A DNA stretch of 52,026 nucleotides from Methanobrevibacter sp. (GTDB lineage Archaea; Methanobacteriota; Methanobacteria; Methanobacteriales; Methanobacteriaceae): NCBI RefSeq assembly GCF_017410345.1, contig NZ_JAFQQZ010000054.1, positions 1 to 52,026 on the forward strand, given 5' to 3'. Position numbers and translations under genes: made by a program. Within the stretch, counting starts at the first letter, position 1. Every line of letters begins with the position of its first letter. Under the pieces are notes generated by a model that ran no database searches, was not told where the DNA came from, and was given only the letters and a program-made list of their open reading frames with translations. Positions 48,840 through 52,026 of this stretch are shown here, one piece after another.

Positions 48840-51833
48840 TTAATTTAAACTAGATTCAATTGTTTCAATTTCTTCATCCGTTAAATCATATAATTCATAA
48901 ACAAGTTGATTAATTTTTTTATCAGTGATTTTAATTTGTTGTTCTATTAATCTTTTCTTAAAAGGAGTTTTAGAAACTAAAAGTTCTTTAATTAAATTAT
49001 TTAATTTATGAGATAATTCTATAAACGGAAGTTGATCCTTTATTCCAATATCAATGAAAGGCATTGCTTTTACTATAACAGGTTTCACTTGAGGTAAAAT
49101 TCTTCCATTTTCCAATGAATAAAGACGATAAATGAAACTATATAATTTAGAATTTAAAATTGCAGTTACAAAGTAAGGGTCAAATTTTTCGTTTGTTCCA
49201 AAAAGATAAACTCCATCTGTAGCATAAAGTTTATTTTCATCTACTGCAACAATTAATTTATCCGCAGTTATGACACCAACAATTTTTTTATCTTTAAGGA
49301 ATATTTTTTCTTTTCTAGGCCTATGAAGAGAATATAAAGGGTGTTTTTTGGTTTTAACTTCCTTACAAGTAATTTTATCTCTGAATTGTTTTATATATGA
49401 ACATATATTAGGGATAGTTGAAAAATTATCTTTTTTTGTAGTATAAATTAAATAAGTGTCCTTATAATCAATATAATGTCTTTTGATTTGAACACCACCA
49501 AAAATTGCTTTTTTTACATGAGTTTCTTCTAAATTGTTTTTTAGTTTTGTTTCTTCATCAACCATAAAAGCTTGTTTATAATCCGGTGAAGCTCCTCTTT
49601 GCATTTTATCTTCATCTAAAATATCATCAATAGTTAAATTAGATTTATTTTCTATTTTCTCTAAAAGAGAATAATTTTTAACATTATCAGTTATAAAAAG
49701 GTTTGAAGGGATGTACTCTAATAATTTTTGATTGTAAGTATTGAAATTAGAGTGTTTTAATATAGCTCGAGGTTTTTCTGAAATATTAGTAAAATTACCC
49801 GCTACAATTTTTGAGTTATAAGTTTCTTTATTTTTAAAGATTATAATCGCTGACGGTTGATTAACTCCTTTAAAAACATTCATACCCATGTTAAGCAATT
49901 GTGAAATATGATAATTTTTTATCAAATATTGTCTGAGTAATAAATAACTTGATTGGTATAAAATAACATCTGGAACAATCATTCCAAATAATCCATTATT
50001 AGTAAGTTTTTTTGAAAATACATAAGTGAAATATAAAAATGAATTTATCATTCTTACCACTATCTCACCATTTTTCTCTTTTAAATATTCAAGTTCGAAA
50101 TCTGAAAATGAAGCTCCCCATGGCGGATTGCCAATTACCGCATCAAAACCTCCATTTTCAAATATGTCAGAAAATTCATCTTCCCAATCAAATGGATTAA
50201 TTTTTGATATGTCATCATCAGTCAAATCCTCTTCTTCTAATATGTCAGTTCCAATTAAACTGTTACCACATCTTATATTATTCCCAAGATATGGCAATGC
50301 TCTTTCTTGGATTAATTTTTGTTGTTGCTCAAGAACATCTTTATTCTCATCTTCTAAAACTTTCAAAAGCAAAGATAATTTTGTTACTTCTACAGCTTGA
50401 GAGTCAATGTCAACACCATAAATATTATTCAAAAGAATTCTTTTCTTTTCTTGGATAGTTAATCTTTTAATTCCTTTTTTATCAGTATATATTACATTTT
50501 TTGGAGGTTGATCTAAATTAGAATAATAATCTGTATGCCAATCTAAGAGTTTTTGATAAGCCCCTAATAAAAAGCTTCCAGACCCACAAGCAGGATCTAC
50601 AATTCGTAGTTCAGAAACTTTATTCGGTGTTTTTCCTTTTAAGAGTTCACCGATTGTATTTTCCACTATATAATCTACAATATATTGTGGAGTGTAAAAT
50701 ACACCTCCTGCTTTTTTAACCTCAGGTTTGTCTTCTACTTTTGCATGATGAGCATCAGTTAACCTAATGACTTTTCCTAAAAATTGTTCATAGATGTTTC
50801 CTAAGATTTCTGTGGAAATCATACTAAATTCATATGGGCAATCAGGATAATATAATCCTTTGATAATCTTTTTCAATGTGCCATCATCAACATGCAAAGT
50901 TGGTGTTAATATATCCGCATCTAAATTGATGTCTTCTTCTTCAGTAAAATGAAATAATCCTGAATTATATTTTGCATCCGCTTTTTTGCATAATTCTATA
51001 AAACCTTCATAGACAGGACATTTATCTATGTTATTCTCTGCTAAATCCAGTAATTTTTTCAATTTTCCATATCTTTCAATGCCCCTATCTTCTGCAATCC
51101 TTAAAAAGATAATCCTATCTATGATGAGTTGAACAGCATAATTTAACTCTTCAACTTCTAATTCTTTGTTTCTTAATGCAATGTTTCTTGCTAAGATTAA
51201 TCTCCATTCTTCAATTGTTTTTAAAAATTCGGAATCTACAGAAGATGTGGGGTTCTTTCCATCAAGATCTTTATCACTAAAGTAATTATCAAATTTTCCA
51301 GATAATACTGCTTCTTTACTATAAATATTATAAATTTCTTCCCAATTTTCAACATAATCTGTATATTTGTAGTACTTGATCCTATCTGTTTTAGGGTGAT
51401 GGCTTAGTTTTGGAGCGGATTTTGGTACATAGATTGATAATTCTTCAAAATCAGTTAATAAACCAACAGATAATTTTCCACTCCAAGTGTATCTTTTTAG
51501 TTGAAAAGCATATTCCTTACTATTTTCAACATTGACATGAGGTGCTTTAGCCTCTACAAAAAATTTTCTTGTTCCGCCCACTCTGAATGAATAGTCTGGA
51601 TTTTTTGGCTTTCCACTAACTAGAACAGTGTCTTCAAATTCAACATCCTTGTATTGTGGAGCGACACCCGCATCATTGTACACGTCCCAGCCTAATGCTA
51701 TAAAAAATTTGTTGATGAAGTTAATTTTTGTATTTTCTTCATCAAAAGAAACAGATTTAAAATAATGTTCATTTGCTTTAAATTCATCGACTAAATTTGC
51801 GATTTGTTCTTTACTGGATTCAAAATCAACCAT
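48840..51833 (-). CDS. Type IIG restriction-modification enzyme (fused nuclease, N6-adenine methylase, specificity domain)
   Basis: A 997-residue single-chain enzyme. The N-terminal nuclease has PDYSFRV near 76 and FFVEAKAP near 90, a PD-(D/E)xK site. The methylase core has DPACGSGSFLLGAY near 415 and AVIGNPPWGASF near 565 (adenine-type NPPW). The C-terminal third is a TaqI-like target-recognition domain (RPRKEKIFLKDKKIVGVITA, and KLYATDGVYLFG). Such enzymes methylate self DNA and cut unmodified DNA; the target sequence cannot be read off. Full length, no frameshift. ATG at 51833 is chosen because GGTG lies seven bases upstream; TTG at 51845 is rejected. Confidence 0.92.
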   Translation of the reverse strand: MVDFESSKEQIANLVDEFKANEHYFKSVSFDEENTKINFINKFFIALGWDVYNDAGVAPQYKDVEFEDTVLVSGKPKNPDYSFRVGGTRKFFVEAKAPHVNVENSKEYAFQLKRYTWSGKLSVGLLTDFEELSIYVPKSAPKLSHHPKTDRIKYYKYTDYVENWEEIYNIYSKEAVLSGKFDNYFSDKDLDGKNPTSSVDSEFLKTIEEWRLILARNIALRNKELEVEELNYAVQLIIDRIIFLRIAEDRGIERYGKLKKLLDLAENNIDKCPVYEGFIELCKKADAKYNSGLFHFTEEEDINLDADILTPTLHVDDGTLKKIIKGLYYPDCPYEFSMISTEILGNIYEQFLGKVIRLTDAHHAKVEDKPEVKKAGGVFYTPQYIVDYIVENTIGELLKGKTPNKVSELRIVDPACGSGSFLLGAYQKLLDWHTDYYSNLDQPPKNVIYTDKKGIKRLTIQEKKRILLNNIYGVDIDSQAVEVTKLSLLLKVLEDENKDVLEQQQKLIQERALPYLGNNIRCGNSLIGTDILEEEDLTDDDISKINPFDWEDEFSDIFENGGFDAVIGNPPWGASFSDFELEYLKEKNGEIVVRMINSFLYFTYVFSKKLTNNGLFGMIVPDVILYQSSYLLLRQYLIKNYHISQLLNMGMNVFKGVNQPSAIIIFKNKETYNSKIVAGNFTNISEKPRAILKHSNFNTYNQKLLEYIPSNLFITDNVKNYSLLEKIENKSNLTIDDILDEDKMQRGASPDYKQAFMVDEETKLKNNLEETHVKKAIFGGVQIKRHYIDYKDTYLIYTTKKDNFSTIPNICSYIKQFRDKITCKEVKTKKHPLYSLHRPRKEKIFLKDKKIVGVITADKLIVAVDENKLYATDGVYLFGTNEKFDPYFVTAILNSKLYSFIYRLYSLENGRILPQVKPVIVKAMPFIDIGIKDQLPFIELSHKLNNLIKELLVSKTPFKKRLIEQQIKITDKKINQLVYELYDLTDEEIETIESSLN

Positions 51834-51925
51834 ATTATACACCAATCCTTTACTTAAATAAAAATATATTCCTTATCATTAATAAATATAAATAATTTAG
51901 CAAAAAATTGGTGAATAAAGGATTT

Positions 51926-51991
51926 GAATAATTTATCATTTAATATTATTCATTTAAATTCTTTTTCAATAGAAATATTGATAAATTATTC
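51926..51991 (-). promoter_or_regulatory. 13-bp inverted repeat upstream of the restriction-modification gene
   Basis: GAATAATTTATCA (51926-51938) and its exact complement TGATAAATTATTC (51979-51991), 40 bases apart, just upstream of a minus-strand TATA-like box (about 51886-51894). Likely a regulator site; it could instead mark an end of the island. Confidence 0.5.
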
Positions 51992-52026
51992 TTTTAAATT
52001 AACATAAGGAAATAAAAATATAAAAA

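Noticed and set aside
48840-51833. Methylase gene as PglX of a BREX system
   Set aside because: It carries its own N-terminal nuclease and no other BREX genes are present, so a type IIG enzyme fits better.

Overview
The window looks like chromosome from a gut or rumen methanogen of the order Methanobacteriales, most likely Methanobrevibacter. Seen: very AT-rich spacers, TATA-box promoters, ribosome sites of the GGTGA/GGAGG type, an archaeal RfcS/RfcL clamp loader, archaeal phosphoglycerate mutase (ApgM), an archaeal GatC-related protein, an adhesin-like Ig-repeat surface protein, and a membrane protein with a segment resembling a pseudomurein-binding repeat. The genus is an inference from these features; no rRNA or tRNA gene was seen.

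Layout. (1) 1-8640: a ferredoxin-fused aldo/keto reductase, then a giant 2353-residue DUF4011/SF1-helicase/nuclease/DUF3320 protein interrupted by about 780 low-complexity charged residues. (2) 8641-10045: 1.4 kb without genes, holding a cluster of AGTAATA-type motifs and a 28-bp 11-6-11 imperfect palindrome shaped like a tyrosine-recombinase core site. (3) 10046-16000: two small ORFs, a secreted adhesin whose last Ig-like domain carries a nested domain and whose best start codon is ATA, a DUF368 polyprenyl-phosphate transporter and a HEAT-like repeat protein. (4) 16104-24598: housekeeping genes uvrA, htpX, rfcS-rfcL, then a zinc-ribbon membrane protein. (5) 24830-27764: a first XRE/ImmA-IrrE/PIN-like module, divergent from an Mrr_N-SHOCT protein. 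(6) 27897-39306: a TPR/cold-shock protein, apgM, an ACT protein with homoserine dehydrogenase, gatC-related, asnB, a small TM2-like protein, a zinc-ribbon/TelA pair, O-acetylhomoserine sulfhydrylase and an unknown protein. (7) 39403-51833: about 12.4 kb of minus-strand genes that reads as a defence island: HEPN pair, OLD nuclease with partner, unknown ORF, YaaC, a second XRE/ImmA/PIN module, TPR-HEPN (LA2681-like), a two-helix membrane protein and a single-chain type IIG restriction-modification enzyme.

The most promising candidate for an undescribed system is 40508-46363. Here XRE, ImmA/IrrE peptidase, PIN-like nuclease, YaaC, an unknown ORF, a small ORF and an OLD-family ATPase/TOPRIM nuclease follow one another with very short gaps or overlaps, under one promoter whose TATA box sits between perfect 12-bp inverted repeats. 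The regulator, peptidase and PIN genes have clear paralogues in the same order 18 kb away, without the YaaC/OLD tail. The proposed logic is inference: a repressor controls the operon, the peptidase removes the repressor on a signal such as infection or DNA damage, and the nuclease and OLD parts act as effectors.
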